Positions 1-11,070 of a DNA stretch of 64,000 nt are shown here, in pieces; within the stretch, counting starts at the first letter, position 1; each line of letters opens with the position of its first letter. The stretch spans positions 286,112,067-286,176,066 of the forward strand of contig OV884056.1 of the NCBI GenBank assembly GCA_930367215.1, given 5' to 3'. This DNA comes from Pollenia angustigena. Taxonomy: Eukaryota > Arthropoda > Insecta > Diptera > Polleniidae. Made by a program: the position numbers and the translations under genes. A model generated the notes under the pieces. The model ran no database searches and was not told where the DNA came from. It saw only the letters and a list, made by a program, of their open reading frames with translations.

Positions 1-695
1 TGATGCATTTAAAACGGATTTCGAAATTGAAATTTTTGAATTTTTAAAAAAGGCGTTTGGTACAAGTCAACAAAATATACTAAATGTACTTCTAAGCTAA
101 AAGAATATTTCAGATGTCTTCTGTAGAATTATATGGCGATTCTTTTCTTAGAATATATTAACCCTCTAACACTCATTTTAAGGGGTAATTTTTGTCCTTT
201 TTTTAACTTTCGCACTAAAACGGCACTTTAGAGGGTTAAAATGTTCTACGAACATTTTCTGCATCAAATTTCACTAGGGGTCTTCTAAGACAAAAAGTTC
301 GTGCAATGTATGTAAAACGGATTTTTGAAATTCCGTGCCTTGAAATTTTTGAATTTCTTAAAAACCCCGCTTTACATACATTGCACGAACTTTTGGTCTT
401 AGAAGAACACTAGTGAAATTTGATGCAGAAAATATTCGTAGAACATTTTAACCCTTTAACGTACCGTTTTAGTGTAGAAGTTAAAACAAATGACAAAAAT
501 TACCCCTTACAATGAGTGTTAGAGGGTTAATATATTCTATGAAAAGAATTGCCATACAATTCTACTGAAATAGTCTTTTAGGTCAGAAGAACATTTAGTA
601 TATTTTTTTGTCTTGTACCAAACGCCTTTTCAAGAAATTCAAAAATTTCAATGCCCGAAATTTCGAGAATTCGTTTTAGATACATTGCACGAACT
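1..695. repeat. Large imperfect palindrome (foldback), left arm cut by window edge
   Basis: The sequence at 1-320 is repeated in inverted orientation at about 371-695. Landmarks are GTTCGTGCAATGTATGTAAA at 298-317 against its complement at about 371-390, and GGCGTTTGGTACAAG near 51-65 against CTTGTACCAAACGCC near 613-627. The spacer is about 50 bp. The right arm ends with a further GCACGAAC block near 687-694 whose partner would lie left of base 1, so the repeat runs off the window. No coding capacity is evident. It looks like a foldback element or an inverted duplication; the family is not recognised. Confidence 0.75.
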
Positions 696-1329
696 TTTGG
701 TGTTAGAAGACATCTAGAGAATGTATGTCGGATGCTAACCTCTGGGTTGGAGTTCCCATTATGCATAGTTGGGAATAGTGCACTAAATATTGATTTAAAT
801 CAGCAGTGCACTATTACTAAATAAAACTGCAAAAAAATTATTTTGCACGTTTTTTTACCAGCCTTCGTGATGATTGTTATTTTTTTAACTACCACTAAAC
901 AAATTTAGTAATATTGCAAACTTTTTCACTATCACTAAACGCAGATTGAATGCAAAAATCTGCACTCAATTCAAAAAGTGCCAAATTTGAATCAAAAAAG
1001 GCTGCATACAAATATTTTCTCACTAAAGCCTGGTACTCTGTTCAGTATTTCGTGCGAAATGTTTTCAAACTCAATATAAAAAAATTTCTGTGAAATACAA
1101 ACGAAAAAATGTTGATAGAGTTGTACTCTGTTTATATACGAAAAACATGCGAAATGTTTCTAGCAACATTTTTATTTTCCGTGTGAAACAAGTGCAGCTC
1201 CTATTATTTCGCACGGAATTTTAAGCAAAAACTAATCAATTTTTGTAATTTCTTATTTTGTTTTTGTGAAGTAGAGTTTATAACAAGCGTTTCAAAAATA
1301 AAAATGTAGAAAAGTGCAAAAATTAATAA

Positions 1330-1665
1330 TTAAATGAAATATTTTTGTGAAGAAAGGAATTTTACAACATGAAAATTAATTAAAATTGTCGATGGCAGCG
1401 AGTGTAAGACGGCAAATCCATCTGAGGAGATCGAGTGGTTGCGATCGAAACAAGTCATGGTAACCTGCCGGCCAGGGTTCGAGCCCGAGCCACGTCAAGA
1501 ATGAAAGATTATCAATAACAATTTTAATTAATTTTCATGTTGTAAAATTCCTTTCTTCACAAAAATAATTTAATGAAAATTAAATTTCATGAACTTAAGC
1601 CTAATTAAAAATATTAAAAATTTGGATTAAAAACCATAAATAGTTCAACAAAATAACCACAATAC
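1330..1665 (+). repeat. tRNA-module repeat, family S1, with inverted arms
   Basis: A tRNA-like head (1388-1510) carries a good B box, GGTTCGAGCCC, at about 1476-1486. It is followed by a tail beginning TTTCATGTTGTAAAATTCC. About 56 bp immediately before the head (1333-1388) is the near-perfect reverse complement of the tail start (1519-1575), so the head sits in the loop of a long hairpin. The right end, ACCACAATAC (about 1656-1665), is shared with the copies at 8.8 and 44.8 kb. It resembles a tRNA-derived SINE, but the inverted arm is unusual. Confidence 0.6.
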
Positions 1666-1771
1666 TATGTAATTAATCAAATGAAATTTTTTTGTTTTTT
1701 ACTATAGAAAATAATTAAAATAAAATTGTTTTACTTTTTTTAATGACATTCATCAAAACACATGGTTTTGA

Positions 1772-2395
1772 CATAGATGGGGGTAGTGCACTTGTTTAAA
1801 ATTGTTGTAATAATTTTGTTAATGTTAAGTGATGATCTGAAAATTTTCAATCTCACTACACATAAGTGACTATAATGTTAAAACATTTTGTGCTAAAACA
1901 TAGTTTGATTTAAAATCAAGCAATCATCAGTTTATTACAATTTTTTTTTTTTCTTCACTTATTCGACTAAAAATTTTGCACACAATTTAAAATACAAAAC
2001 TTGTGTTTGCATGATTAAATCCAAGAATTATTCCGTTATTGACAGGATTTCATTTAGTTTAATTTTCTATGACTATGCATATCATCGGAAAAATCGAAAA
2101 CCATGCAAGTACAAAATTAAATTTTAGTGATATTATGTTTTCGTACAGCTTTTTCATTGCAAGTTCACATTTTGAACTACAAATTTAGATTGAGTGCAGA
2201 TTTTATGCAGACAATCACAGATAGCGATAGTGAAAACATTTACAATACCAATTAATTTTTTTAGTGCTAGTAAAAAAAAATACCAATCATCACTAAAGCT
2301 GGTACAAATTTGTAAAAAATAATTTTTTGCAGTTTAATTTAGTGAGAGTGCAATGTTGATTTAAGTCAACATTTATTGTACTACCCCCATCTATG
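1772..2395. mobile_element. Inner TIR element, CATAGATGGGGG termini
   Basis: The element is bounded by CATAGATGGGGGTAGTGCAC on the left and the complementary TACCCCCATCTATG on the right. It is about 624 bp, non-coding and AT-rich, with subterminal TTTAGTGATGATT-like blocks. The flanking 8-mers GGTTTTGA and GTTTTTGC match at 6 of 8 positions, so an old 8-bp target duplication is possible but not proven. The same terminus recurs at 2880-2899 as the right end of the outer copy. Confidence 0.5.
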
Positions 2396-2899
2396 GTTTT
2401 TGCTTACATTCAAAAATAATGTTGCATACTTGCAGGATAGATAATATTGATACATGACAAAATTTTCGTGTGAAATAATCAATGTTGCTCAACATTTTTC
2501 ACAAGTTCGAACAGAGTACTAGGCTTAAAGTTTAAAAAATTTAACTTTGTTTTTGACTTTTTTTTGGGGATATTTTGTCAATAACGGTATAGTTATTGGC
2601 TTTAATCATGATAAAACAAGTATTTGATTTTAAATTTAGTGCAACATTATCAGTTGCACTGAAATGGGTGAAGAAAAAAAAAGGTTGTAATGAACTGATG
2701 ATTGCTTTTTTTAAATCAAACAATTTTTTTTTCTTTTTTTTTTGAGTGAAACATTTTTTAACATCACTATCACTCATGTTAAGTGAGGCGAAAAATTTTG
2801 AATTCATCACTCAACGTCAACAAAATGATTGCAATATTTTTGCACAATCACTAAGTGTGAGTTGAAACTGAAAATGAGTGCACTACCCCCATCTATGCC

Positions 2900-3347
2900 A
2901 TTGTGCAATGCTTGGTGTTAACACCATTTCCTAAACAATTTTACCAAACTTAAAGTTAAAAACGATTAAGGATTTTAGATTTTCTATTTGAAAACGATTT
3001 CGAACGAAGACTTCGTTCGCTTTACTTACATATAAAACAAAAACAATATTTTATTCGGAAATAGATTTATAGGCAGTAAAATTACAAAAATAGTTCTGAT
3101 AATACAAATAAGTTTATTTACTTTTTTGGTTAGAGTTCGAAAATGCATTAAAAAAATGCTATTGACTCGAAACATTGCATAATAAGAGATACGAAGAGTG
3201 TTCGAAAGAAGCTGCGGAGAGCCTACATTTTGGCAATGTCAGTTTTGAGCTTTAATGTAGATTCTCTAAGATCCATTTCAAAAAAATAAAAACAACGATT
3301 CAAAATTGTTCATGTTAATTTTTTATCTAAATTTTTCATTACAAAAT
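2900..3347. other. Intergenic, downstream of the first protease
   Basis: AT-rich sequence without a coding region or recognised repeat. TTTATT at 3113-3118 is AATAAA on the minus strand, about 230 bp past the protease stop, and could be its polyadenylation signal. Confidence 0.4.
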
Positions 3348-4184
3348 CTAACGTTTCGCACCAATCGAAGGGTAATTACTAGCACTACAATGACACGTAC
3401 GACACTGACCCTTCATTGTCGTCATCATTTTGCGTATCCAATCTAGATAATATAAAACACTAGCATGAGCATCTGGAACACCTGTGGCACAAGGCTTACC
3501 CCAATTGACAAGACCAATCAAATAGCCATTGCACACCAAAGGTCCTCCAGAATCACCATGACATGATCCTTCACCTTTTCTGGTAAAAGTACAAATGTGG
3601 CCCACATCTAACATTGAATCGCCATCATGGGCTTTTCTACAATCCTCGTAAGAAACAAATTTTGTAGTTAGTTTTTGTAGTTCATCTGGTGCTGAGCCAC
3701 CAAACTCGAGATTTCCCCAACCGGTTAAGATGACATCATCTCCAGGTCTGGCCGGCTTAATGGGTAATGCAACAGGTTGGGTTTTCTCATCAAATTTAAT
3801 TGTGCCATTTATGTGGATTAGCGCTATATCATTATGATAGCCGGGATTGTTATAGTTGCAATGAACAAAATATTCATCTACTTCATAGGTGGCAGCTGGT
3901 TCAAAATATATATTGGTGCCAGTAATAACTCTCAAGTAAGGAGGATTGTAGCCGTTCACACAATGGGCTGCTGTTAAAACCCATTCTTTGTGAATAATAG
4001 CGCCACCACACAAGTGACCACCAAACTGGCCCTGTAGGGAGATTTGATAGGGAGCTGCACCTTCCTCTGCCACTTCTCCACCCACCACACGTCCTTCCCA
4101 ATTATTTTCGCTCACACTCACTAAACGCAGTGCTCTCGAGTGTGCCAGTTGCATAAAAAATAGTAAAACAATTTTAAATTTCAT
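3348..4184 (-). CDS. Chymotrypsin-like serine protease 1 (S1A)
   Basis: A 278-residue secreted endopeptidase precursor in one exon. A hydrophobic signal peptide occupies about residues 1-19. Activation is expected after Arg32, before VVGG. The triad is visible: His74 in TAAHC, Asp119 in NDIAL, Ser212 in GDSGGP. Cysteine pairs 59/75, 182/198 and 208/232 fit the chymotrypsin fold. Specificity positions are Gly206 (chymotrypsin 189) and Asp238 (226), as in brachyurin or crab-collagenase-like enzymes rather than trypsin (Asp189). The C-terminal tail after the last helix adds two cysteines (QCRTCHC). It is a paralogue of the genes at 34.4, 40.2 and 53.5 kb and resembles clustered chymotrypsin-like genes of Drosophila. 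A gut digestive role is inferred, not shown. Confidence 0.93.
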   Translation of the reverse strand: MKFKIVLLFFMQLAHSRALRLVSVSENNWEGRVVGGEVAEEGAAPYQISLQGQFGGHLCGGAIIHKEWVLTAAHCVNGYNPPYLRVITGTNIYFEPAATYEVDEYFVHCNYNNPGYHNDIALIHINGTIKFDEKTQPVALPIKPARPGDDVILTGWGNLEFGGSAPDELQKLTTKFVSYEDCRKAHDGDSMLDVGHICTFTRKGEGSCHGDSGGPLVCNGYLIGLVNWGKPCATGVPDAHASVLYYLDWIRKMMTTMKGQCRTCHCSASNYPSIGAKR

Positions 4185-6234
4185 TTTGCAATTTTGTGTT
4201 CAAAATTATTTAATGTTTCGAGTTAAAAGTTTGAAATGGTTTTAAAATTCAGTTCTATTTGTGAAATTTCTTAATACTAACAATGTTTTATCTTTTACGC
4301 TGGCCTTAAGTATTCGATCGATATAAACGATAAATTAATGTTTGTGCTATAAAAACTGATTGTAAAAGTTCTGTTCGATTTCTGATAAAAAAACAGAACA
4401 AAATTTATGGTTTGAACTAATAAATTGAATTGCTTATAAAGTATTTTAGGCTTAAAAAATTCCATGCATTTAGATGATTACAAAAATACTTTTATTATAT
4501 TTATTTATGGAGGCTATTGGACAGTTTTTGACACGACGTTAGTTTCATGCCATACAGAATTATGATAGAGGAAGTTTAAGATATGCAAAAGACAAATTTA
4601 ACATGCTATATGTCATTGTACAACAGTGAACAGCTTATGGACAGTTTATCTCACAGTTTATTTAAATAAATAATAAATTTAAATTAAAAAAAATAAAATA
4701 TTTTTATTTATATTTCACATTGTATTATAATCCACATTTGAAAAACATTTGAGAATTACGTTTGAAAGCAAGTTTAATATAAAGGCATTTTTCAATTTGA
4801 AAATAATATTCCCTTTTTGTTGAGAACGCTATGATTTTCAAATGATTTTCAAATCATTATCAAACGTTTGTCGTTTGAGAAAACGTTTGATTTCAAATCA
4901 TTTTCAGTTTGAAATCAAACCTCCGTGCTTGTTGGGAGCTTATGGCAAATTGAAAGGCAAAACTTGACCGTGTGGCCACCAAGGAAATGCTTGATCATAA
5001 GAATTTATGGTTTTGTGTTAACAGGGAAAAAACCAATTTTTTTTTTTTTGGCATTATCAAAAATATAAATCAGAGTTGCAAAAAGAAGAATTACTTAAAA
5101 ACTTCAACTCCTGTTGCTCTATTTCAACACTTCTGTCCGTTAATGAGGGATGGAAAAAAATTTAAATTTAGTGTCCGCGTTCGGTCATGGGAATACATTT
5201 TGAATGGAATAACTAATTAACAGCTTTGATCAACAAAATATGGTTATGGGAGGTTTCAGTACAAAAATTTTTATTAAAAACTGATTTTGATTGATGAAAC
5301 CCTTTTTTTAATAGAGTAAGAAAAGTGAGCAAAGTACTGAAATCGGTTCTAAAAAATTGTAAAAAAGGTTTTTCAATTGCCATTAAAAAATTAAAATCAA
5401 CAATAAAAGCAAAATTTAAATTGTTTGCCATAGTGTTCCTTAAAAAAGGGTTATATTGTGAATTTATTACGGAATCGTTAAAGGAATGTGCTAATGGAGC
5501 ATGTAGACGAAATTTCTTTTACATCTGTCTTGTCATTTTTCAAGCCACATGTATTTGTGCATGTCTGTCAAAATTGCTGTTTTACATAAGGCTTATGCTA
5601 CATATGTTCATACGACGATGTAAATCACTCGTTTCGGCCTTTGAAACTAGATTGCCAAATATGCTGTTCATACGTTTCATTATTGTTTCATTTTGAAATT
5701 TTTTTGTGTTGTTTGTGTGATTTTATTTAAAACACATTAAAATGTTTGTTAAAATTAAAAATATATTTTTAAATACTTTAATTAGTATTATTATTTTATA
5801 ATTATCACGTTATTTAATTTAACATCAATTTTTATTTTTTTGTTTTTTTTTTAATTTTTTGGATTTTTTTTGAGAGCTAGTCTAAATTATGATTTCTCGC
5901 AAACCGTTATCAATAATTGGTCGAAATTTTTTTTGTTATATTAGTGGGATAGTTGTCTTTAAGAAATGGTTTATTACATCACTGTATCATTTATACCTGA
6001 TGTGTTATTAAATGTTTCCCCAGGTTCTATATTTTAGTTAAATCCGAATTTTGGAGGAGTAGAACTTGTTAGGGTCAAAAGGGGTTAAAGAGATTTTAGT
6101 ACCATCAGAAAGCTGAAAGTGTCCTCTTTAGCCCCATATATACTTATGCAACTGTTTGGAACTGTCTGTTGAACACTTTTTTCATTTTAATGAAATTACT
6201 CGCAACATTTTTTTTTGCTCTTTTTATTTAAGCT
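4185..6234. other. Gene-poor AT-rich intergenic region
   Basis: No convincing gene. Around 4730-4940 there are clustered CAAACGTTTG and TTTGATTTCAAA inverted motifs ending in CTCCGTGCTTGTTGGG, probably one end of a TIR element whose other end I did not find. The open frames at 4972-5220 and 5325-5696 are short, lack an ATG start or a recognisable domain, and look like chance. Long T runs lie at 5820-5880. Confidence 0.4.
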
Positions 6235-6574
6235 GCTCATATCATGGTGGAATAAACAGGTGGCAGCACTACGCCAGATGACGATTTTTTGCTCTTGCAT
6301 TGTTTGTCTAGGTTTATGTCAAAGTTTTGTTTATGTTTACAAAAAGTCCACGTTTTGTGCTGTGATTATTGTACTTTATTAAAGTTTTTGATAATTTTAA
6401 ATTAAAATAAATAAGATATTGACCATAATTAAATAAAAATTGGCTAAAAATGTATTTATTTCATCACTTTCTGCGGTACGCTTTGATTTTTGTTTAAAGT
6501 ATTTTATGACTTAAACGGTGATGTAAATCCCATTTTTGTTGTTATGTTGTTGCTTATTCCACCATGGCTCATAT
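6235..6574. mobile_element. hAT-like MITE with 8-bp target duplication
   Basis: Perfect 13-bp TIRs CATGGTGGAATAA (6243-6255) and TTATTCCACCATG (6554-6566) bound a 324-bp non-coding element. The flanks are identical 8-mers, GCTCATAT, at 6235-6242 and 6567-6574. An 8-bp duplication points to the hAT superfamily, or less likely P. It is non-autonomous. Confidence 0.8.
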
Positions 6575-6931
6575 GACTGAAATATACTACAATGGTTTAC
6601 GAACGTTTTGTTTTAAAAAATTATTTTGCTTCTTATGAACGGCTGAACATATTTGATTGAAATTTTAAACTGTCATGGCCGGGTAGCTTTTGAGCTGAAT
6701 TGAAATAACACGGGTCCATGGAGGGTCGGGAGAGTGACTTGCGGACCTCGGAAATTCAAACTTTTAAAAAATTCACCAAAAATATATTTATGGATTGCAA
6801 AAACAATTAAACTTTAGCTGAGTTACAAAAAATATGCTTAAATGTTTAGGTTATCTCCTTTGCCTTTTGAGATATTCAGATAAAACGGGGTTTTTGGCTT
6901 GATTTTATATGCATATGTATATGCATATAAA
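6575..6931. other. Intergenic sequence left of duplication D1
   Basis: No gene, RNA or repeat boundary recognised. It holds a short GC-richer patch near 6710-6750 and a palindromic ATGCATATGTATATGCAT tract near 6909-6926, just before the left breakpoint of D1. Confidence 0.3.
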
Positions 6932-7819
6932 GGTTCAAAATCTTATGTTTATAATTGCCTTTTCCTTAACTTAACTAAATATGCCTTAAATATGCAAAAT
7001 ATGTGCTAAAAACTTAAAAAATGCTGCAAAAAGGCTCTTTTAACTAAATTATGCAAAAATATGCTCCAAACGGTGAAATATGCCAAAATATGCACTAACA
7101 AATCGATGCCAAAGTTCATAAAAAGCTCTAAAACGGATAGATATATTATTTCTGCCTTGATTAGTCGCACAAGGAAAAACATGCAATTGCTTATTTGTGG
7201 TTTCCCTGTTAATCACATTTAATTAGTCCACAAACTTAACATTAATATACCCCAAGTAAAACTTGACTTTGTTCCCAGTAGTTCTTAAGAGACTGCAAAA
7301 AATACTTTATTAAAATATGCTGCCAAAAATTAATCATTGGGTGAAATATTAGCCTGTTGTATTGCCAAGGACGGAATGCCCTTTAAGGCACTAAAAACTC
7401 TTAAGCAATTCTAGCATATCTTCATGCTCAAAACTACAACACACCGACAGAATCAACGATATGGGAAAATTCATCGGTTTTATTTATTAAAACACCAAGA
7501 ACTTAAAACAAAATTGAAGGAATCAAAAAATGTCATGGAAGGTTTTAAATTGTGATCGACGAATTGACAGATATTGTGTACAAAAAGCATGTTCATATTA
7601 CTATTCGTTTCTATAATAATATTGTTTCATATCTTTTGGTATATTATTCTGGCTAAGAGGTTATATTTGTTACTTTTCAAAAATATGGTTGAAGTCTACT
7701 AATGAATATAGACATGCTTTACCACCAACAAAAACTCATTTAATATAAATTTATTAGAATAATAAATTTATTATATTCCTTAAACCAAATTCCTTTTTAA
7801 AACCAAAATTTAATAAACA

Positions 7820-8817
7820 AAATAAGTACGAAAAAACAGAAGTAAGGAAAAAAAAACATGTAAAATCAATTAAAATGGATAATCATTCAGGAAAGCAAAT
7901 TTCGATCTACCAAATGTTAGAAAACAATTTGGTTTAAGGATTGATGTTTGACTATTGACGTCAGCAGTCGTCGATGTCTGCGAGTGTTAGACGGCAAATC
8001 CATCTGAGGAGATTGAGTGGTTGCAATCGAAACATGTCATGGTAACCTGCCGGCCGGGGTTCGAGCCCCAGCCACGTCAATAATGAAAGATTATCAATAA
8101 CAATTTTAATTAATTTTCATGTTGTAAAATTCCTTTCTTCATAAAAATAATTTAATGAAAAATTAAATTTCATGAACTTAAGCCTAATTAAAAATATTAA
8201 AAATTTGGATTAAAAACCATAAATAGTTCAACAAAATAACCACAATACTAATTATTGTTAAAGCTAAGGCACGAGCTCTATGTGTACATTTGTCCTTCAA
8301 GTTGTGCTGAAAAAGGTCAACAGAAAAGAAAAAGACAAAATGAAAAAAAAAACAAAAAATGTACTTGGACTTCAAGAAAAATTCTTGACAAAAGTACGAA
8401 AAAACAGAAGTAAGGGGGAAAAAAACATTTAAAATCAATTAAAATGGATAATCATTCAGGAAAGCAAATTTCGATCTAACAAATGTTAGAATACAATTTG
8501 GTTTAAGGATTGATGTTTGACTATGGACGTCAGCAGTCGTCGATGGCTGCGAGTGTAAGACGGCAAATCCATCTGAGGAGATTGAGTGGTTGCAATCGAA
8601 ACATGTCATGGTAACCTGCCGGCCGGGATTCGAGCCCCAGCCACGTCAAGAATGAAAGATTATCAATAACAATTTTAATTAATTTTCATGTTGTAAAATT
8701 CCTTTCTTCATAAAAATAATTTAATGAAAAATTAAATTTCATGAACTTAAGCCTAATTAAAAATATTAAAAATTTGGATTAAAAACCATAAATAGTTCAA
8801 TAAAATAACCACAATAC
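7820..8817 (+). repeat. Tandem S1 tRNA-module array, period about 569 bp
   Basis: About two units of the S1 repeat. Tail starts at 8109 and 8678 give a period of 569 bp. tRNA-like heads are at about 7969-8080 and 8539-8650; the second has GGATTCGAGCCC in place of the usual B box. Between tail and next head lie a conserved spacer and the leader TTAAGGATTGATGTTTGACT. The array ends in ACCACAATAC. D2 has 67 bp of unrelated sequence at the corresponding place, so the two copies differ here by insertion or replacement. The same arrangement recurs at 43541-44799. Confidence 0.75.
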
Positions 8818-9259
8818 AAAATAAAGAGTTGTTTGCTTTGGCAACACGTTTGGCTAGAGCAAACATCATTTAACAGTTTATAAATTACATTATACAAGTA
8901 TTATCTTAGAAATAAAGTTTAGTAAATAAATACAAATTGTTAAAAATAAAGCTTAAGTTTGATCAATTTACTGGTCACGTTTTTTTCGGATTTTATCGTC
9001 AAATATTTGTAAGGTCTGAACATACCTTAAGTAATATCCATGTGTTTTGTTGGTTCTTCACCTAAGTGAAACGTTTTGTTTTTATTACAATTAACTTTTT
9101 ATAACAAAAACTAATTTGATTTTTGTATTTTTTATGTATTCGAATTAAAACCGGTTAACCGGTTATTTTAAAAATGCTTAACCGAAAACTGGTTTTTTAA
9201 AAATAGTTACTATTCGGAATATTTGAAAACCGGTTATTGAAAAAAGTCGAATAATCGAT

Positions 9260-9325
9260 CTCGCTTCTGATAACTATAATCGTTCTAATTGCTTTACCTA
9301 ACTGTTACTCCCAGCTAACTGAGCC
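9260..9325. mobile_element. Right part of TTAA-type MITE (D1)
   Basis: The end TGTTACTCCCAGCTAACTGA matches, with substitutions, the right end of the complete 180-bp element at 55554-55733. The interior AACTATAATCGTT also matches. Compared with D2 (about 25080-25171), D1 lacks roughly 45 bp inside the element. Confidence 0.55.
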
Positions 9326-9328
9326 TTA

Positions 9329-9743
9329 GTCTGTGTTTATACGGCTCATGTCTTATTGACAAGATTGCTACTTTATAGGCGAGAGGGACGAGGGGAAAAG
9401 AAACGAGTACACAGATGCATGTACTGTCGGTACGCTTTGCTTTTTCATTCGAGGTTTAATTTTGTTTTTGTTTTCAATATCAAATAAAACAAAATAAAAA
9501 AACATGTCGCCAACTTGACATGAATCATTTGAACGCCAATTCATCTTCAAAGTCTGGGTTCACACTATGAAAGTTTTCTTTCAGAAATTCTGAGTTTATT
9601 GGTGAAAGGGGAGAGAAAAATAGCATGTTCTCTTCCCCTCTCACCAATAAACTCAAACTTTCTTAAAGAAAACTTTCATAGTGTGATCCCAGACAAAGAA
9701 GAAAAAGGAAGAATCATAAGACATGAACCATATGAACTCAGAC
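9329..9743. mobile_element. MITE-2 (3-bp TSD type), D1 first copy
   Basis: TIRs GTCTGTGTTTATACGGCTCA and TGAACCATATGAACTCAGAC bound the element, which is flanked by TTA and TAA. That fits a 3-bp TWA target duplication of the PIF/Harbinger kind. Inside is the conserved GGCGAGAGGGACGAGG block. The element is enlarged by a foldback insertion at 9553-9693. Uninterrupted copies of 263 bp lie at 19999-20261 and 30379-30641. Confidence 0.7.
9553..9693. mobile_element. 141-bp foldback inserted in MITE-2 (D1)
   Basis: An almost complete palindrome, from TCTGGGTTCACAC to GTGTGATCCCAGA, with arms of about 65 bp. It is flanked by CAAAG on both sides (9548-9552 and 9694-9698). The empty site reads TTCAAAGAAGAAAAAGG in the other MITE-2 copies (for example 20205-20221), which proves insertion with a 5-bp duplication. 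Confidence 0.75.
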
Positions 9744-9927
9744 TAAGAAACTATGCGATTGCAAATAACTATAATTTTTTTCTATGTATTGTCTTATATT
9801 TCGATGTCACGTGCGACATTAAAAAACAACATTTTCTATCAGTGCGTCGAAAGTAAATGAAGAAAGAACAATTGTGATTCTTAGTTGACAGTTAATTTTC
9901 CGTTTTCCATATTTTTTAGTTCGGCTC

Positions 9928-10261
9928 GAGTTCATCAAATTAAATTTTCATTGAATTATTTTTTACTGAAGGAAGGAATAAATTGAAAATGATAATTACA
10001 GCAAATTTCGAACCACCAGTACCACTGGTTAAGGATTGATGTTTGACTGTTGGCTGGCAGGCACCGCAGTGGTGCAGAGGTTAGAACGTCAAAGAATTCT
10101 GATGAAAGAATGTGGTGATTCTTGAAACATGTAAATTCAAAGCGGGTTCGAACCCCAGCTCAGCCAGAAAAAGTATCAATAAATTGTAATAAAATTTCAT
10201 GTTTTAAAAGTTCCTTACTTCAGTAAAAAATAATTTAATGAAAATCAAATTTGATGAACTC
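9928..10261 (+). repeat. tRNA-module repeat, family S2, with inverted arms (D1)
   Basis: The termini are inverted repeats: GAGTTCATCAAATT on the left and the complementary AATTTGATGAACTC-type end on the right, with arms of about 55-70 bp. In the loop are the leader TTAAGGATTGATGTTTGACT and a tRNA-like head (10052-10168). The head has A-box-like TGGTGCAGAGG and B box GGTTCGAACCC. Tail sequence is shared with family S1. The total length is 334 bp, the same as the D2 copy. Confidence 0.65.
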
Positions 10262-11070
10262 AAGCGTAACTAAGAAATATCGAAAATTGTAAATGAATAA
10301 AGCTCGTCAATTATCGGGAACCAACAGGGATTTTTTATAATATTAAAATAAAAAAAACCTTTCTGAGAAGGAAGATTTGTGATCTTGGTACTTATACAAG
10401 GTTGGTCACGTGCGACACGGTAAGTGTGACAATTATATATAAATGATTTGTTTATGTACACACATGTACACACCTGTATGAAAGCACTGGCTCTCTCGAA
10501 ATATATTGTTTTGCTGCAGGATAGTCCTTGGTTGTAGTCATTTATCTTATCCCAATAAGCAAAAATTTTTTGTGAATTCCAATGTTAGAATTCCAGTGTG
10601 AATCCAAGCTTTAATTACATTTGAAATCTATCCTCTTTCCAGTCTGTTTGAAGTTTGTTAAAAAACAACAAATTTGTTTGAAGCATATGTTATACGAGCC
10701 CTAACCACTATTTATTCGTACACCAAATATTTTTTACTGTCTAACATTAAACACCAGAAAAAAAATTAAATTAAGTTAACTATACTTACACGCTTGTACT
10801 TGTCTGAATGGTTGCTTTGTTTCCTTTAAATTTATTTATAAAAATAATTTTATATTTTATATTTCAATAAAAATAATCCCTGAAGAAGTAGGAAAACAGC
10901 CTACGAAACATCGGAGGAAAATATGAAATAAATCTTTTATTTACATATAGAAAATAATTAGACCTTGAAAGCCTGTTTGGTAATCCCAAAAAACATTAAT
11001 AATTTAATATTGTACGAAAATATTAATAAAATGCATAAACTAAAAAAATCGTTATTGTTTACTGAAATTA

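Larger units (their letters stand above)
766..2899. mobile_element. Nested TIR elements: outer element interrupted by two others
   Basis: Two related ends with TAGTGCAC and a CATAGATGGGGGTAGTGCAC-type terminus occur four times (about 766, 1772, 2395, 2899). Arm 766-1000 is homologous to the inverted arm 2160-2395, and arm 1772-1990 to inverted 2680-2899. The simplest reading is an outer element (766-2899) with a second copy of the same family (1772-2395) inside it in opposite orientation. Between them is a third element with TIRs CTGGTACTCTGTTC (about 1031) and its complement (about 2508-2520). No ORF of substance is present. Target-site duplications could not be settled. Confidence 0.55.

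Noticed and set aside
5325..5696. 123-residue open frame rich in Lys, Phe and Cys
   Set aside because: It starts at GTG, has no recognisable domain or signal, lies in AT-rich DNA and is not duplicated elsewhere. Probably chance.
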